Positions 30,224 through 38,544 of a stretch of DNA of 38,544 bases are shown piece after piece. The first letter of the stretch is position 1. Each line of letters opens with the position of its first letter. This DNA comes from Planctomycetaceae bacterium (GTDB lineage Bacteria; Planctomycetota; Planctomycetia; Pirellulales; Pirellulaceae), in contig SKZY01000021.1 in NCBI GenBank assembly GCA_007127095.1, positions 1 through 38,544 of the forward strand. Direction: 5' to 3'. The notes under the pieces were generated by a model that did not search any database, had not been told where the DNA came from, and saw nothing but the letters and a program-made list of their open reading frames with translations. Both the position numbers and the translations under genes were made by a program.

Positions 30224-31912
30224 TCAGGTCGCGTGAATGCTCTTGTATCGTCGTTTGGCACCTTCCTCAATATCCTCACCGAACCGCTGCCGTCGGCTCT
30301 GCTCATAGACCTCGAAGTTGCCTTCGCACCAATAGAGTTTGCCATCGCCTTCGAACGCCAAGATATGAGTCGCCAGGCGGTCGAGGAACCAACGGTCGTG
30401 CGACGTCACGACGACGCAGCCGGCGAAGTTCATGATCGCTTCTTCGAGAGAGCGGAGTGTATCGACGTCGAGGTCATTGGTCGGTTCGTCGAGCAGCAAG
30501 ACGTTGCAGCCTTGCCGCAACAGTTTCGCCAGGTGAACCCGATTGCGTTCACCGCCGGAGAGAATGCCGACTTTCTTCTCTTGGTCGGGGCCCTTGAAGT
30601 TGAACTTGGAGACGTAGCTACGGGCGTGCATCGTCTTGCCGCCGCTGCCGCCCATCTCGAGGATATCGTGTCCACCGCTGATCTCTTGGTAGACGGTCTT
30701 GTCGTCAGACAAGCTGTCGCGACTTTGATCGACGTAACCGAGTTCGACGGTCTCACCGACCCGAAACTCGCCGCTGTCGGGCGCTTCCTGGCCGGTTAGC
30801 ATGCGGAACAGGGTCGTCTTGCCGGTACCGTTGGGGCCGATGACACCGACGATCCCGCCGGGAGGCAAGCGGAAGGACAGGTCGTCGATCAGGACCTTTT
30901 CGCCGTAGGCCTTGTGGATATGGATCCCTTCGATCACCAACGAGCCGAGATGCTTACCCGGCGGAATTTGGATTTCGAGTTCGTCGGGTTGTTCGGTAAA
31001 CGTCTCCTGAGACATCTGCTCGTAGGCTTTGATCCGGGCCTTGCTTTTGGCCTGTCTCGCCTTGGGGCTCATCCGGATCCACTCGAGTTCCCGCGACAGC
31101 ATTCGGTCGCGGGCTTTTTGTTGCCGCTGCTCCAACGCCGCCCGCTTGTTCTTCGCCTCCAACCACGCCGAGTAGTTCCCTTCGAACGGGATGCCGCGTC
31201 CTCGATCGACTTCCAAAATCCACTTGGCGACGTTGTCCAAGAAGTAGCGGTCGTGGGTGACCGCGACGACGGTTCCGGGATAGTTGTCGAGATGTTTTTC
31301 GAGCCAAGCGACGCTTTCGGCATCGAGGTGGTTGGTCGGTTCGTCGAGCAGCAGCAGGTCGGGTTGGCGGATCAACAATTGGCACAAGGCGATCCGACGT
31401 TTCTCGCCGCCGGACAGATTCGTCACCGCCCAATCACCCGGGGGCAGGTTCATCACCGCCATCGCGATTTCGACCTGCCGGTCCAATTCCCAGAGGTTGG
31501 CGGCGTCGATCGTGTCCTGCAACTCGGCCATTTCGTCGCACAATCGAGTCATCTCGTCGTCATCGGTGACTTCACCGAGCAACCCGGAGATCTCGTTGTA
31601 GCGATCGACGATCGCGCGGCGTTCGGCCACAGCCGACATCACGTTCTGTTCGACCGTCAACGCGGGGTCCAACGCAGGTTCCTGTGACAGGTATCCGACG
31701 GAGAACTTTTTGCCGAGCGTGGCGGTCCCTTCGTATTCGGTATCCTGACCCGCCATGATCTTCAGCAGCGTCGACTTGCCGGCGCCGTTGGGTCCGAGCA
31801 CGCCGATTTTGGCGCCCGGGTAGAAGGCCAAGCTGACATCTTGCAGGACCACTTTGGTGCCGTGCTTTTTGGTCAGGTGTTCGATCTGATAGATGTAATG
31901 TTTGGTCGACAT
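30224..31912 (-). CDS. ettA: Energy-dependent translational throttle protein EttA (ABC-F ATPase)
   Basis: This 562-residue soluble ABC-F protein binds the ribosomal E site and gates early elongation according to the ATP/ADP ratio. The first ABC domain has [17 protein letters not shown] and [12 protein letters not shown]. The linker that crosses the tRNA site follows ([20 protein letters not shown], then a basic [13 protein letters not shown]). The second domain has [17 protein letters not shown] and [12 protein letters not shown]. No transmembrane domain is present. The arm insertion, linker and length are those of EttA rather than Uup or YheS. The ATG at 31912 gives the expected MSTKHYIYQ start. 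A frame start 192 bases upstream reads through Arg-rich sequence without homology style. Instead of a Shine-Dalgarno sequence, six C bases lie 8 bases before the ATG. It follows guaA by about 120 bases. Confidence 0.95.
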   Translation of the reverse strand: MSTKHYIYQIEHLTKKHGTKVVLQDVSLAFYPGAKIGVLGPNGAGKSTLLKIMAGQDTEYEGTATLGKKFSVGYLSQEPALDPALTVEQNVMSAVAERRAIVDRYNEISGLLGEVTDDDEMTRLCDEMAELQDTIDAANLWELDRQVEIAMAVMNLPPGDWAVTNLSGGEKRRIALCQLLIRQPDLLLLDEPTNHLDAESVAWLEKHLDNYPGTVVAVTHDRYFLDNVAKWILEVDRGRGIPFEGNYSAWLEAKNKRAALEQRQQKARDRMLSRELEWIRMSPKARQAKSKARIKAYEQMSQETFTEQPDELEIQIPPGKHLGSLVIEGIHIHKAYGEKVLIDDLSFRLPPGGIVGVIGPNGTGKTTLFRMLTGQEAPDSGEFRVGETVELGYVDQSRDSLSDDKTVYQEISGGHDILEMGGSGGKTMHARSYVSKFNFKGPDQEKKVGILSGGERNRVHLAKLLRQGCNVLLLDEPTNDLDVDTLRSLEEAIMNFAGCVVVTSHDRWFLDRLATHILAFEGDGKLYWCEGNFEVYEQSRRQRFGEDIEEGAKRRYKSIHAT

Positions 31913-32030
31913 GGCAAATTGGGGGGAGCGTCGAGGGCGTGTGCCGTGAGGCGGGATCGTCCCGGCGGCTGCGACCCGGTCGGTCAGACGACGAAGGAAT
32001 TTAACGAACCGATTCCGTTTTGGCGATCGG

Positions 32031-33626
32031 TCATTCCCACTCAATCGTCGCCGGCGGCTTACTGCTGACGTCGTAGCAGACGCGATTGACCCCGGCGACT
32101 TCATTGATGATCCGCGTACTGATGCGGGCCAACAGGTCGTAAGGCAGGCGACTCCAATCGGCGGTCATGAAATCGTCGGTGTTGACGCTGCGGATCGCAA
32201 CCGTCTCCTCGTAGGTCCGGGCGTCGCCCATCACGCCGACACTTTGCACCGGCAACAGCACGGCGAACGATTGACTCGTCTGGCGATAGAGCCCGGCCGC
32301 CTTGATCTCGTTGACGACGATCGAGTCGGCTTCACGCAGCTTGATCAACCGTGCGGCGGTGACCTCGCCGAGGCAACGGACGGCCAATCCGGGGCCGGGG
32401 AACGGATGCCGCCAGACGAGCGTTTCGGGCAACCCGAGTTCACTACCGAGTCGCCGGACCTCGTCCTTGAACAGGTCACGGAGCGGTTCGATCAGTTCGA
32501 AACCGAGCTCCTCGGGGAGCCCGCCGACGTTGTGGTGCAGCTTGATGGTCGCGGCGGGGCCGTCGATCGCGGCGCCACTTTCGATCACATCCGGGTAGAG
32601 CGTGCCTTGGGCGAGGAAGTGGGCATCTTCGATCTTCGCCGCCTCGGCCTTGAAGCATTCGATGAATGCGTGGCCGATGCGACGGCGTTTTTCCTGGGGA
32701 TCGGTGACCCCGGCCAGTTCACGAAGGAACATCGACTCGGCGTCGACCACGTGCAGGTCGGCCTTGAAGTGGGTCGTGAACTCGGCGATCACCGCGGCCT
32801 GTTCGTCTTTCCGCAGCAGACCGTTGTTCACCAAAATGCACGACAGTTGCGGCCCGATCGCTTTATACAGCAGCGCCGCGACGACCGCCGAATCGACTCC
32901 ACCGGAAAGCCCACAGATCACCCGTCGATCACCGACCCGTTGCCGCAAATCGGCGATTGCGGCATCAGCGAAATCGCCCAGGTGCCAGGTTTCGGCACAG
33001 CCACAGACGCCGATCACGAAGTTGTGCAGGACTTGACCGCCGAGCGGGGTGTGAGTCACCTCGGGGTGAAACTGCATCCCGAACACGGGCAATTCGCGAT
33101 GCCGGATCGCCGCGTAGGGGCAGCTGGATGTTTCCGCCAACACTCGAAAATCGTCGCCGATTCCCGATACTTGGTCACCGTGGCTCATCCAGACATCGGT
33201 CGATTCGGGCAGGCCGGCGAAAAGTTCACCGGCTTCGATGACCTGGCAACTCGCCCGGCCGTATTCACGGCTGGGGGTGTGTTCGACGCGACCGCCGAGT
33301 GCCTCACAGGCGAGCTGCATGCCGTAACAAATGCCCAGCACCGGGATGCCGATGCGAAACAGATCGGGGTCGCAACGCGGCGCGCCCGGCTCGTAGACAC
33401 TCGATGGGCCGCCCGAAAGGATGATCCCCTGCGGTGAGATTTCTCGCAATCGCGCCGCCGAGACGTCATGACGCAGGATTTCGCAGTAGACGTTTTGTTC
33501 ACGCACCCGGCGGGCGATCAACTGGGCGTATTGCGATCCGAAATCGAGCACGACGATCCGTTGATCGGTCAGTGCGGGAACCGGGCCGCTGGCGGCGGGC
33601 GATGGGTCGGGCGGAGCTTGCGACAT
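32031..33626 (-). CDS. guaA: GMP synthase (glutamine-hydrolysing)
   Basis: This 531-residue enzyme turns XMP, ATP and glutamine into GMP in purine synthesis. The N-terminal class I glutamine amidotransferase domain shows [15 protein letters not shown], the nucleophile Cys100 in GICYGMQ, and HPEVTHT with the catalytic His-x-Glu. The ATP pyrophosphatase domain has the PP-loop [15 protein letters not shown], and the C-terminal dimerisation domain contains [16 protein letters not shown] and ends in the usual PPATIEWE. Length and motifs are complete. The ATG at 33626 is chosen because the sequence before it in the same frame is unlike the family. Upstream is a 184-base leader region with strong inverted repeats, so regulation at the RNA level is possible. 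A short inverted repeat (32008-32031) overlaps its stop. Confidence 0.97.
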   Translation of the reverse strand: MSQAPPDPSPAASGPVPALTDQRIVVLDFGSQYAQLIARRVREQNVYCEILRHDVSAARLREISPQGIILSGGPSSVYEPGAPRCDPDLFRIGIPVLGICYGMQLACEALGGRVEHTPSREYGRASCQVIEAGELFAGLPESTDVWMSHGDQVSGIGDDFRVLAETSSCPYAAIRHRELPVFGMQFHPEVTHTPLGGQVLHNFVIGVCGCAETWHLGDFADAAIADLRQRVGDRRVICGLSGGVDSAVVAALLYKAIGPQLSCILVNNGLLRKDEQAAVIAEFTTHFKADLHVVDAESMFLRELAGVTDPQEKRRRIGHAFIECFKAEAAKIEDAHFLAQGTLYPDVIESGAAIDGPAATIKLHHNVGGLPEELGFELIEPLRDLFKDEVRRLGSELGLPETLVWRHPFPGPGLAVRCLGEVTAARLIKLREADSIVVNEIKAAGLYRQTSQSFAVLLPVQSVGVMGDARTYEETVAIRSVNTDDFMTADWSRLPYDLLARISTRIINEVAGVNRVCYDVSSKPPATIEWE

Positions 33627-33640
33627 GGACGTGATCGACT

Positions 33641-33720
33641 GACGGGGGATTGGCGACACGAAAGCCCCGGATTTTAGGGTCGCCGGGACGATCCCCCAAG
33701 GGGTTTGCGTCACCGGGGCT
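33641..33720 (-). promoter_or_regulatory. Possible structured RNA leader before guaA
   Basis: agccccgg (33663-33670) and ccggggct (33713-33720) form a perfect 8-bp stem enclosing 42 bases, in which gggacgatccc can form a small inner hairpin. In addition atccccc (33691-33697), inside the loop, is complementary over 7 bases to gggggat (33644-33650), 17-24 bases from the guaA ATG. That would allow a pseudoknot or a switch masking the start region. It matches no riboswitch class that I recognise. In GC-rich DNA such pairings may also arise by chance. Confidence 0.4.
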
Positions 33721-33755
33721 CGGTCGCCGATCGGTCAGCCCGTTGACGGCTACCA

Positions 33756-33780
33756 CGGTCGCCGGACCATTCGGCGACCG
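33756..33780 (-). terminator. Strong 9-bp hairpin after the desaturase gene
   Basis: cggtcgccg (33756-33764) and cggcgaccg (33772-33780) pair perfectly around a 7-base loop, about 30 bases beyond the desaturase stop. A further direct copy of cggtcgccg lies at 33721-33729 and offers an alternative pairing. No U-run follows on the minus strand, so it may be a terminator-like 3' end or the first stem of the guaA leader. Confidence 0.4.
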
Positions 33781-33810
33781 ATCGAGTCGAACCGCCGAAC
33801 GGCTCTCACC

Positions 33811-34845
33811 TCAGGCTTGGGCGGCTGACGACTTCGATGCCTTCTCGGCAGCGTTGCGGTAGTCGACCACATCCCATACCAAACCGAGTTTCTTCAGCGT
33901 CAGGATCGCCATCCAAGTGATGTCGAACTCCCACCACTTGTGCCCGTGCTTCGCCATCCGCGGATAGGCATGGTGATTGTTGTGCCAACCTTCGCCGTAA
34001 GCGACGATCGCGACGAGCCAATTGTTGCGGCTGTCGTCGGTCGTCTCATAGTTGCGGTAGCCGAAGATATGGCTGGCCGAATTGACCATCCAAGTAGCGT
34101 GCAGCACACCGACGAGTCGGACGAACATTCCCCAAACCAACATCGAAACCGCCATCTCCGTGCCACCGATCGCATAACCGATGCCGAACAAGACAATGCC
34201 GGTCAGGATGTGCAGCGGCAGGAACAGATAGTCGAACATCCGCATCCCCCGCAACTTGTAAAGGTCGGGCACCCAGCGATTCAGATGCGCCGCGCGGTCA
34301 CCGTTGTGGGTATGAAATGCGAGCCAAAACATGTGCGACCACCAAGGCCCTTCGTGAGGCGAGTGGGGGTCGCCGACCTGGTCGCTGTGCTTGTGGTGCT
34401 TGCGGTGGTCGGCCACCCAGTCGAGCGGACTGCCTTCGCCGGCGAGTGTGCCGATGGTGGTGAACAGGTAGCGAACCCAGGGATAGGTCTTCATCCCGTC
34501 ATGCGTCAACAGGCGGTGGTAGCCGAGACAGATCCCGAGGCTGCCGGTCAACCAGTGCAAGCCCAAGGCGACGAACAGTGCCGTCCAGGTGAATGTGAAC
34601 GGCGCCGCCAGTACCACGATGTGGGCCATCGTCAACCAACCGACCGCCCACCAGCTGATGTTGCTGAACCTTCGTTCGACGGTCAACCCATCGGTACTCG
34701 CCTCAATTTCGGATTTCCGCGCCGCGCGGATCGCCTTTCTCGTGCCCGTCAGACGCGTCTTGACCGGCGACGGAGCGGAACGCTGCGAAGCTTCGCGTGG
34801 CTGGGACGTGTTCGGACGTGGGGGGGCGGGAAGCATCGTTGACAT
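33811..34845 (-). CDS. Acyl-CoA/acyl-lipid desaturase (delta-9 type)
   Basis: This 344-residue membrane di-iron enzyme introduces a double bond in fatty acyl chains. The three histidine boxes are clear: HRLLTH (near 113), HRKHH (near 150) and HNNHH (near 290). The extra NSASHIFG His of the stearoyl-CoA desaturase family is also present. Two pairs of membrane helices surround the boxes, at about 68-110 and 215-265. The first 55 residues are Pro/Ser/Arg-rich and not conserved in style. The start is ambiguous: an ATG at 34845 and a GTG two codons upstream share the AAGG ribosome site, at 11 and 5 bases. It is divergent from the AAA+ gene. A role in membrane fluidity is inferred. A link to the fatty acid used by the FAAL 15 kb away is possible but unsupported. 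Confidence 0.92.
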   Translation of the reverse strand: MSTMLPAPPRPNTSQPREASQRSAPSPVKTRLTGTRKAIRAARKSEIEASTDGLTVERRFSNISWWAVGWLTMAHIVVLAAPFTFTWTALFVALGLHWLTGSLGICLGYHRLLTHDGMKTYPWVRYLFTTIGTLAGEGSPLDWVADHRKHHKHSDQVGDPHSPHEGPWWSHMFWLAFHTHNGDRAAHLNRWVPDLYKLRGMRMFDYLFLPLHILTGIVLFGIGYAIGGTEMAVSMLVWGMFVRLVGVLHATWMVNSASHIFGYRNYETTDDSRNNWLVAIVAYGEGWHNNHHAYPRMAKHGHKWWEFDITWMAILTLKKLGLVWDVVDYRNAAEKASKSSAAQA

Positions 34846-34993
34846 TGACACGTTAACCTTGCTGGAGTGGAAAAGGCTGCCGCTAGTCCTGCGGCCCAGC
34901 CAACCGGTAATATATGTGGCGTTCGTTTTAGATCTGTCTCCGGCAATGCCTCGTTTTGTAACCGAACTGTAAAACCTTCAGGCGACGCCCCGA

Positions 34994-36703
34994 ATGGCTA
35001 AGTCCGTCAGCCCCCAGACGATTGAGCCGCAGTTACGGCGTGTGATGCGTGATTGCCGCAAACTCTATGCGGGCTGTGCCGACCTGATGATCCGCCAGCA
35101 CCCCACCGAGCTCGACTCGGCGGCCGACGACTTTTCGGTGCTGATGGAGGATTTGCACCGAGGCTTGTTGATCAAGGTCTACACCGAAACGGTTCGTAGC
35201 GACGGTCGCTGGACCCGGATGGAAAAGCGGGTCGGTGCGTTGATGATCGAGCACATTTGGGACGAACACCTGCGAGGCGATCGACTGCGGCAGGCCGCCG
35301 AGGGGCTGCTCGCCCGGTCTGATCAACTTAGCTGGGAATCGCTGTTGGCCCCGTTCGTCCGCTATCGGCCACTCCGCGATCAAGTCGCTCAGGTCGAAAC
35401 GGTTGTCGCTCGGCTGGCGAACCTGATCGCCAAATGCGACGGATTGACGACTCCCGAGGAGACATTGACGCTGCACGCGATCCAAGATCGGGTCGGTGCG
35501 GTGTTCCGATCGGTCCGCTCGACACCGGCAGGGCGAACGGATGCCACAGACCGGTTGGACGGCCGTGATTCATTCGCGACGGGCGAAATATCGGCTCGAG
35601 AACCGACCGAGGGCGAGACCCGTTATCTCCGCTCGCCAGGCGAAGACGACGCTTCGCGTACAGCCAAGCGTTCGCCAGCCGCCAGCGGCTCACGGCGAGA
35701 ACCGCCCGACGACCCGATCGTCTGCCTCGCCGCGGCGATGAAAGAGCTCGATTCACTGGTCGGACTCGAACCGGTTAAGGACCGCATCCGTTCGTTGTCG
35801 AACTTTTTGCAATTGCAGCGAAAACGGCAGCAGGCCGGGCTGGCGACGATGCCGATCAGCCTGCACATGGCATTTGTCGGGAATCCTGGCACCGGCAAGA
35901 CGACCGTGGCGCGGATCGTCGGCCAAATCCTTGGCGCGATGGGCATTCTCGACGGTGGACACCTGGTCGAAACCGACCGTAGCGGTCTGGTGGCCCAGTA
36001 CGCGGGACAGACCGCGACCAAGACGAACCGGCTCTGCGACTCGGCGATCGGCGGCGTCCTGTTCATCGACGAAGCCTACAGTCTGATCGGCTCGACCAGC
36101 GACGACGCTTACGGTCGCGAAGCGATCCAGACACTGCTGAAGCGGATGGAGGATGATCGCGACCGGTTGGTGGTGATCCTCGCCGGATATCCCGACGAGA
36201 TGGACCAGATGATCCGCACCAACCCAGGACTGTCGTCTCGAATCAACACTCGCATCGCCTTTGACGATTACTCCCCGGCCGAGCTGGGAAGGATCTTTGA
36301 ATCGCTCTGCCGGATCAACATGTACCGTCTGCCGCCGGAGAGCCGGCATCGGCTGTTGGTCGGGTTTCACGAATGCTACCGCGAGCGTGACCGACATTTC
36401 GGTAACGGCCGCTTGGCTCGCAATGCTTTCGAAGATTGCGTCCGCCGCTTGGCCGACCGGATCGCCGGCATCGTCCCGTTGACCGATGAGCTGATGACCC
36501 AGTTGACACCCGCGGACATCGTGATTCCGGGATTAAAGGCATCGCGGATCGACGAATTGTTAGCCGCCGAACCGACGCTGCGGACGACCTGCCCACATTG
36601 CCAAAAACGCCTCCGACTGCGAGGAGCCGCGTTGGGAAAATCGGTCAAATGCCCCGATTGTCGCGGCGTCCACACCGCCGCCTGGGCCGACGTGGAACCC
36701 TGA
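34994..36703 (+). CDS. TerB-like / CbbX-type AAA+ ATPase / zinc ribbon protein
   Basis: This 569-residue soluble protein combines three parts. Residues about 45-170 are helical with two TerB-style acidic motifs, VRSDGRWTRMEK (near 67-78) and AKCDGLTTPEE (near 146-156). A disordered, charged linker follows (175-245). Residues 255-510 are an AAA+ domain of the CbbX/SpoVK clade, with GNPGTGKTT (296-304, Lys302), VLFIDEAYS (Asp359, Glu360) and an arginine-bearing NPGLSSRI. The C-terminus is a zinc ribbon with CPHC (533-536) and CPDC (near 557-560). CbbX-type ATPases remodel protein complexes (for example rubisco), and TerB domains often act in membrane-linked stress modules. No partner gene is adjacent, since both neighbours are on the opposite strand, so the target is unknown. 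The start is the first ATG; only a weak AGG precedes it. Confidence 0.88.
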   Translation: MAKSVSPQTIEPQLRRVMRDCRKLYAGCADLMIRQHPTELDSAADDFSVLMEDLHRGLLIKVYTETVRSDGRWTRMEKRVGALMIEHIWDEHLRGDRLRQAAEGLLARSDQLSWESLLAPFVRYRPLRDQVAQVETVVARLANLIAKCDGLTTPEETLTLHAIQDRVGAVFRSVRSTPAGRTDATDRLDGRDSFATGEISAREPTEGETRYLRSPGEDDASRTAKRSPAASGSRREPPDDPIVCLAAAMKELDSLVGLEPVKDRIRSLSNFLQLQRKRQQAGLATMPISLHMAFVGNPGTGKTTVARIVGQILGAMGILDGGHLVETDRSGLVAQYAGQTATKTNRLCDSAIGGVLFIDEAYSLIGSTSDDAYGREAIQTLLKRMEDDRDRLVVILAGYPDEMDQMIRTNPGLSSRINTRIAFDDYSPAELGRIFESLCRINMYRLPPESRHRLLVGFHECYRERDRHFGNGRLARNAFEDCVRRLADRIAGIVPLTDELMTQLTPADIVIPGLKASRIDELLAAEPTLRTTCPHCQKRLRLRGAALGKSVKCPDCRGVHTAAWADVEP

Positions 36704-36744
36704 TGCCGGCCAAAGCTTGGGGAGTCTACACAAGTCGTGTCGGT

Positions 36745-36778
36745 TACAATAGCACTAGTTCGCCATCACGCGGGAGGG
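36745..36778 (+). promoter_or_regulatory. TACAAT box and strong ribosome binding site before a small ORF
   Basis: TACAAT (36745-36750) in the context cggttacaatagc is followed by GGGAGGG (36772-36778), which stands 6 bases before an ATG at 36785. This is one of the best Shine-Dalgarno sequences in the window, where many genes lack one. A TTGGGG lies about 18 bases before the TACAAT box as a poor -35 candidate. Confidence 0.4.
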
Positions 36779-36784
36779 CATGGC

Positions 36785-36886
36785 ATGAGCGATTGGGGTG
36801 GGTCGCCGGCATCTCCTCAAACTCAACCACCGCCCGGCACCCGCCAGGCCGCATGGCTTGCGCCATTGCGTTGGAATGCTAGCTAG
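36785..36886 (+). CDS. Possible small protein of 33 residues
   Basis: This short frame begins MSDWGGSPASPQTQPPPGTR and ends WLAPLRWNAS. It is Pro/Gln-rich in the middle and has three Trp residues. Support comes from a strong ribosome site 6 bases upstream, a TACAAT box about 35 bases upstream, and a stop that overlaps the porin stop by 3-4 bases, as is usual for tightly packed convergent genes here. It has no membrane segment or known motif. It could instead be the truncated head of a former larger gene. Confidence 0.4.
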   Translation: MSDWGGSPASPQTQPPPGTRQAAWLAPLRWNAS

Positions 36887-38502
36887 AAGTTGAATTGAAA
36901 CTGAAACCTCAGTACGTCGCCGACGAACGCTTCGTAGGAGCGACCGGTCGGACTGGCCCGCAGATTGGTGCGGTCGGTGATCAGGTATTCGCAGGCCAAC
37001 TCCATCTCCGGTCGCATCTGCCATTCGACGCCAAAGTTCCACTCGTCGATCCGGCTGGCCGGCGCGTTGCGAGCATTTTTGTAACCACCGTCGTAGGTCT
37101 GCCAGCGGACGAATGGCCAAAACTCGCCCAGCCCTGCCGAACGGTGACGGTAATTGATCATCGCGTAGCCGCCATGCAGCGAATCGACTTCCACGGCGGT
37201 CTGGGCGGCGTTCAACTGCGGTCCGCGGCCGATCGTGTACTCGACCTGAAACCCGAGCGGTTGAGCGTAATGGATCAGCGACCAACCGAGCCGCTGATCG
37301 GTCAGCCCGTCATCACCGAAACGACCAAACGTACCGGTCGGGGTGATCGCCGGGCCGACGCCCAACGGTGCGATCGGGGACCCTAAGGCGACATAACGGC
37401 CGACATAACCCTGAATCCCACACTCGATGATCTGGCCGTTTTCAAAGACATGCGGCAGCGTCAGCCGCGAGATCCAGTGGACTTCGTCGTTGAACTCGCG
37501 GAGCGAACCGCCTTGGCCGTTGTAGGCGCCGAAGCCGAAAATACCGTAATTTCCCGACCCTTTAAGATTGTTGTCGGCGATGTATTTAAAGGTTTCCTGA
37601 GCGGCCGGCGGTGTCCAATAGTAAAAAATGCCGAGATCGCGTTCGTTTTTAGTGGCGCTGTTGAACGCGTCGTTGCGGTCCAAGTAGATCCGATTTTGGC
37701 TCGATTGCATGTTTTCGAAGCCGTAAGGGACCTTCGATTGGCCGATCCGGAGTCGATGCACGCGCCCCTTGTCGAGATAGACGTCGCCGTACCAGTCACG
37801 GATCTGGGTAAATTGGTTGGAATCGACGGCGCCGTTGGGAGTGCTGGCGAAGTCGGGCTGAAAATAGATCGACAGGTGATCGCTGATATCACCAAAAAAC
37901 ACCAACCGAGCTCGGCGAATCAGGAATTCCTGGTCGGGACCAATCGAGGCGTCTCCGGCATGTTGGGCGACCGCCGACCCGGGGGCCACGTGAGTCACGG
38001 TGTTGTGCCGGACTTGGACATAGCCGCGCAGGTTGATCGTTTCGAACCACTTCCGCTTCACCGCTGGCGGGGTAGTGGCCACCGCAGACGCAGTCGATTC
38101 AATCGCGTGGTCATCGAGTCGAGCGTCGAGTCGGGACCGTAACTCGCGGTTTTCCCGTTGGACCGCCTCGATCGCTATTTCGGTTTGTCGTAACCGCTCA
38201 GCCCATTCCTCGGGAACGGTTGACGGAGAGTTGACCGCTGGAACGTTCAAATCGTATTCCGTTGTCACACCGGAGATCGGCACAGAGCCTGCCTCGGCGG
38301 TTGGTTCCGGGGCCGGTTCGGATGCGAGCGGAGCCGATCGGAGTTCGACCGGGGGGGCTTCGCCGCGGACCGAACCCACCAACGCGAGCACGAACAGTAA
38401 CGCCAGCCCCTCGCCCCGAAATGGCTGGAACCGTGGCGGCGTCGGACCGCTCGGAGACGCGACCGATCTTTGCGCGATGGGTTTCAATGCGGAAGAAAGC
38501 AA
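36883..38502 (-). CDS. OprO/P-type (phosphate-selective-like) outer membrane porin
   Basis: This 539-residue secreted protein has a signal sequence (basic start, then LALLFVLALVGSVRGEA at about 33-49). A Pro/Glu-rich linker and a short coiled coil follow (about 97-130; WAERLRQTEIAIEAVQREN). Residues 150-539 form a beta-barrel domain with the OprO/P pattern: GYVQVRHN, RRARLVFFGDISDHLSIYFQPDF, and WYGDVYLDKGRVHRLRIGQSKVPYGFEN. It ends in FQFQFNF, a terminal-Phe outer-membrane signature. The coiled coil before the barrel may anchor to the cell wall or form a trimer. The start is uncertain: no ATG or GTG is available before the signal peptide, and TTG at 38502 is the only common start codon after the stop at 38524. 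Substrate specificity is not readable. Anion or phosphate uptake is the family norm. Confidence 0.85.
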   Translation of the reverse strand: MLSSALKPIAQRSVASPSGPTPPRFQPFRGEGLALLFVLALVGSVRGEAPPVELRSAPLASEPAPEPTAEAGSVPISGVTTEYDLNVPAVNSPSTVPEEWAERLRQTEIAIEAVQRENRELRSRLDARLDDHAIESTASAVATTPPAVKRKWFETINLRGYVQVRHNTVTHVAPGSAVAQHAGDASIGPDQEFLIRRARLVFFGDISDHLSIYFQPDFASTPNGAVDSNQFTQIRDWYGDVYLDKGRVHRLRIGQSKVPYGFENMQSSQNRIYLDRNDAFNSATKNERDLGIFYYWTPPAAQETFKYIADNNLKGSGNYGIFGFGAYNGQGGSLREFNDEVHWISRLTLPHVFENGQIIECGIQGYVGRYVALGSPIAPLGVGPAITPTGTFGRFGDDGLTDQRLGWSLIHYAQPLGFQVEYTIGRGPQLNAAQTAVEVDSLHGGYAMINYRHRSAGLGEFWPFVRWQTYDGGYKNARNAPASRIDEWNFGVEWQMRPEMELACEYLITDRTNLRASPTGRSYEAFVGDVLRFQFQFNF

Positions 38503-38544
38503 AACAGACGAGCTAACCGGGGTCTACCGAAAGGACCTGGCGAA

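Noticed and set aside
30106-30345. Minus-strand 79-codon frame after ettA, including a short MSTVSVFVAMIAAAE frame
   Set aside because: It overlaps the ettA end out of frame and the short frame has no ribosome site. Not strong enough to call.
32008-32031. Inverted repeat accgat/atcggt at the guaA stop as an intrinsic terminator
   Set aside because: The stem is only 6 bp with a 12-base loop, overlaps the stop codon and has no U-run. It is not a credible terminator.

Overview
The window looks like chromosomal DNA of a planctomycete, most likely of the Pirellulaceae (Rhodopirellula-like). This is an inference from several signs: a fused CcoN-CcoO oxidase subunit, a divergent RNase HII with a Gly-Tyr-Gly motif, a lysine-rich histone-like protein with a short conserved head, a very large protein of no recognised family, TTG starts, few classical Shine-Dalgarno sequences, and dispersed palindromic repeats. 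The DNA is GC-rich and densely coding, mostly on the minus strand. I see no rRNA, tRNA, CRISPR array, insertion sequence or phage gene.

Layout. 1-433: non-coding, with three inverted repeats. 434-1267 (+): a sugar-phosphate isomerase/epimerase-like TIM barrel. 1264-4917 (-): a cbb3 cytochrome oxidase operon, ccoNO (fused), a 59-codon ccoQ, a single-haem ccoP, then an overlapping anti-sigma-like small protein. 5165-18800 (-): a two-gene lipopeptide-type assembly line, FAAL-ACP followed by KS-AT-DH-ER-KR-ACP-C-A-PCP-E. 18801-19260: a divergent control region with promoter-like boxes, palindromes and a REP-like element. 19261-21675 (+): an MMPL/RND exporter. 21679-23967 (-): a D-2-hydroxyacid dehydrogenase, a small unknown protein and an RNase HII-like protein. 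24212-25150 (-): a YihY-family membrane protein. 25475-29629 (-): a 1384-residue protein of unknown family. 29682-30068 (-): the histone-like protein. 30224-33626 (-): ettA and guaA, with a possible structured leader before guaA. 33811-34845 (-): an acyl desaturase. 34994-36703 (+): a TerB-like/AAA+/zinc-ribbon protein. 36785-36886 (+): a possible 33-residue small gene. 36883-38502 (-): an OprO/P-like porin.

How the genes may work together. The most interesting unit is 5165-21675. The FAAL should activate a fatty acid as acyl-AMP and load it on its own ACP. The fully reducing PKS module should extend it by one saturated C2 unit. The NRPS module should add one amino acid, and the terminal epimerization-type domain may invert it. 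The divergent MMPL protein is a plausible exporter. No thioesterase, reductase or downstream condensation domain is present, so product release is unexplained. The cbb3 cluster is a high-affinity respiratory oxidase. The rest is mainly housekeeping, apart from three proteins worth following up: the 1384-residue protein, the histone-like protein and the TerB-AAA+ protein.
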